DNA of 64,000 bases from Thioclava sp. JE_KL1. GTDB taxonomy: Bacteria > Pseudomonadota > Alphaproteobacteria > Rhodobacterales > Rhodobacteraceae. Numbering within the stretch: the first letter of the stretch is position 1; each line of letters begins with the position of its first letter. Shown here piece after piece: positions 62,867 through 64,000 of the stretch. The DNA is taken from assembly GCF_009296265.1 (NCBI RefSeq), contig NZ_WBJS01000001.1:558001-622000 (forward strand), given 5' to 3'. A program made the position numbers and the translations under genes. The notes below the pieces were generated by a model that made no database searches, was not told where the DNA came from, and saw nothing but the letters and a program-made list of their open reading frames with translations.

Positions 62867-63100
62867 ATGACGGATATCGTTTCCCCGCTTCCCGGAACTT
62901 TCTACCACAAGCCCGACCCCAATTCGGCCCCGTTCAAATCCGCGGGCGACGCGGTCGCGGTCGGCGACACGATCGGGCTGATCGAGGTGATGAAGACCTT
63001 CATCGAGGTGAAGGCCGAGGCTGCGGGCACCTTCTCGGACTATGCCGCGGCGGATGCGACGCCGGTTTCGGCGGGCGATGTGCTCGCGAAGATGGGCTGA
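62867..63100 (+). CDS. Small biotin carboxyl carrier protein
   Basis: A 77-residue biotinyl domain. The biotin acceptor motif is EVMKTF (in place of EAMKM) with Lys46. It opens VSPLPGTFYHKPDP as in AccB C-terminal domains and ends PVSAGDVLAKM. It lacks the N-terminal extension of AccB, as in carrier proteins linked to YcsF-type operons. GGAGAG precedes the ATG, 12 nt after pxpA. Confidence 0.9.
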   Translation: MTDIVSPLPGTFYHKPDPNSAPFKSAGDAVAVGDTIGLIEVMKTFIEVKAEAAGTFSDYAAADATPVSAGDVLAKMG

Positions 63101-63104
63101 TCCA

Positions 63105-64000
63105 ATGGCGATCGAAACTCTCTTCATTGCAAACCGGGGCGAGATCGCCGTGCGGATCATCCGCGCCGCGCAATCGCTCGGCATCAAGACGGTGCAGGCC
63201 TATTCCGAGGCCGATGCCGAGATGCTGGCGGTCCGGCTCGCCGATGAGGCGGTCTGCGTCGGGCCTGCCCCGGCTGCGAAATCCTACCTGAACATCTCTG
63301 CCGTCGTGGCGGCCGCGAAAGACGCGGGCGCCAATGCGGTCCATCCGGGCTACGGGTTTCTGGCCGAGAACGCCGATTTCGCCCGCGCCGTGGAAGACGC
63401 CGGGATGATCTTCGTCGGCCCCAAACCCGAGACGATCGAGCGGATGGGCGACAAGGTCGCCGCCCGGATCGCCGCGAAAGAGGCGGGCGTGCCGACGGTG
63501 CCCGGCTCTGACGGGCGCATCTCGGCGGACGAGGCGCTGAGCGTGGCGGACGAGATCGGCTACCCGGTGATGATCAAGGCCGCCGCCGGTGGCGGTGGGC
63601 GCGGCATCCGGATCGCTCAGGACGCGGCCGAGCTGGCCCGTCTCGCCCCGCAGGCCCGCGCCGAGGCCGAAGCGGCCTTCGGCGACGGTGGTCTCTATCT
63701 GGAAAAGGTGATCGTCAATCCGCGCCATATCGAGGTGCAGATCCTCGGTGACGGCACGGGGGCTGCGGTCCATTGCTACGAGCGCGAATGCTCGCTGCAG
63801 CGCCGCCGCCAGAAGGTCTGGGAAGAAGCCCCGGCCTTTGGCCTGCCGGACGCCACCCGCGAGGCGATGTGCAACGCGGCGGTCGCGCTGGCCGAAGCCG
63901 TGAACTACCGCGGCGCGGGCACGATCGAATATCTCTATGATGCGGCCGCCGATGAGTTCTACTTCATCGAGATGAACACCCGCATTCAGGTCGAACATCC
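63105..64000 (+). CDS. accC: Biotin carboxylase (partial, runs off the window end)
   Basis: At least 298 residues visible. It opens METLFIANRGEIAVRIIRA-like (written MAIETLFIANRGEIAVRI), then contains HPGYGFLAENADFA, the ATP-grasp GGGGRGIRI loop, ERECSLQRRRQKVWEEAPA and the closing FIEMNTRIQVEHP. The start at 63105 follows the carrier stop by 4 nt with no strong ribosome site, so it is probably coupled. The dedicated carrier and pxpA neighbour suggest it serves a specialised carboxylase rather than fatty-acid synthesis. Confidence 0.92.
   Translation, partial: MAIETLFIANRGEIAVRIIRAAQSLGIKTVQAYSEADAEMLAVRLADEAVCVGPAPAAKSYLNISAVVAAAKDAGANAVHPGYGFLAENADFARAVEDAGMIFVGPKPETIERMGDKVAARIAAKEAGVPTVPGSDGRISADEALSVADEIGYPVMIKAAAGGGGRGIRIAQDAAELARLAPQARAEAEAAFGDGGLYLEKVIVNPRHIEVQILGDGTGAAVHCYERECSLQRRRQKVWEEAPAFGLPDATREAMCNAAVALAEAVNYRGAGTIEYLYDAAADEFYFIEMNTRIQVEH

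Overview
The window is high-GC, gene-dense bacterial DNA with short intergenic gaps and many translationally coupled operons. Gene content suggests an alphaproteobacterium of the Rhodobacterales / Paracoccaceae type, though no rRNA or marker gene is present to prove it. Pointers are stacked ABC-uptake operons, a DppD-DppF fused ATPase, an orphan AHL-binding protein, a PxpA/BCCP/biotin carboxylase cluster and an FNR-like box beside uspA. No tRNA, rRNA, CRISPR array, insertion sequence or prophage was recognised.

Layout. (1) 1-5.85 kb, minus strand: a LacI-controlled sugar ABC operon (regulator, binding protein, two permeases, an intracellular GH32-like glycosidase, ATPase cut by the window edge), with tandem LacI operators in front. 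(2) 6.1-13.6 kb: a spermidine/putrescine-type ABC transporter with a glutamine-synthetase-family ligase and an iron-dependent alcohol dehydrogenase, divergent from a LuxR-type regulator. This looks like gamma-glutamylation-based use of an amine or amino alcohol. (3) 13.7-21.7 kb: an oligopeptide-type ABC transporter with a metallophosphoesterase and a HAD phosphatase, divergent from a LysR regulator. This suggests uptake of a phosphoester. In all three systems a GC-rich hairpin starts 9-14 nt after the stop of the binding-protein gene. (4) 21.8-29.1 kb: a flavin/haem redox module (ApbE, PepSY-flavodoxin-reductase, DUF2271, two small PepSY proteins, cytochrome b561) next to a two-component system. 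(5) 29.2-35.9 kb: two convergent MDR reductases, an orphan YjhX/TopAI-like toxin gene with a frameshifted small neighbour, an MtfA-like peptidase, and a second flavin module (NqrB/RnfD-like membrane domain fused to a reductase, ApbE, FMN-binding protein). (6) 36.4-44.0 kb: a LuxR-type AHL-binding domain without a DNA-binding domain, a YcjY/DLH-like hydrolase, two AraC regulators, and a run of small metabolic or membrane genes. (7) 44.3-47.6 kb: an autotransporter with Ig-like repeats. (8) 47.8-53.9 kb: UspA, DUF1508 and MAPEG proteins, an AAA+ ATPase/metallophosphoesterase pair, and AsmA. (9) 54.3-59.1 kb: an AcoR-like regulator with a degenerate AAA+ core, a SnoaL-flavin monooxygenase fusion and a butanediol-dehydrogenase-like enzyme. 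(10) 59.4-64 kb: glutamate dehydrogenase, a LysR regulator and the divergent pxpA-BCCP-biotin carboxylase operon, which runs off the end.

The items most worth a second look are the DUF2271 protein carrying a possible covalent-flavin motif, the two independent ApbE redox modules 13 kb apart, the AAA+/metallophosphoesterase pair, the orphan TopAI homologue, the AHL-binding domain lacking HTH, and the AcoR-like protein lacking GAFTGA.
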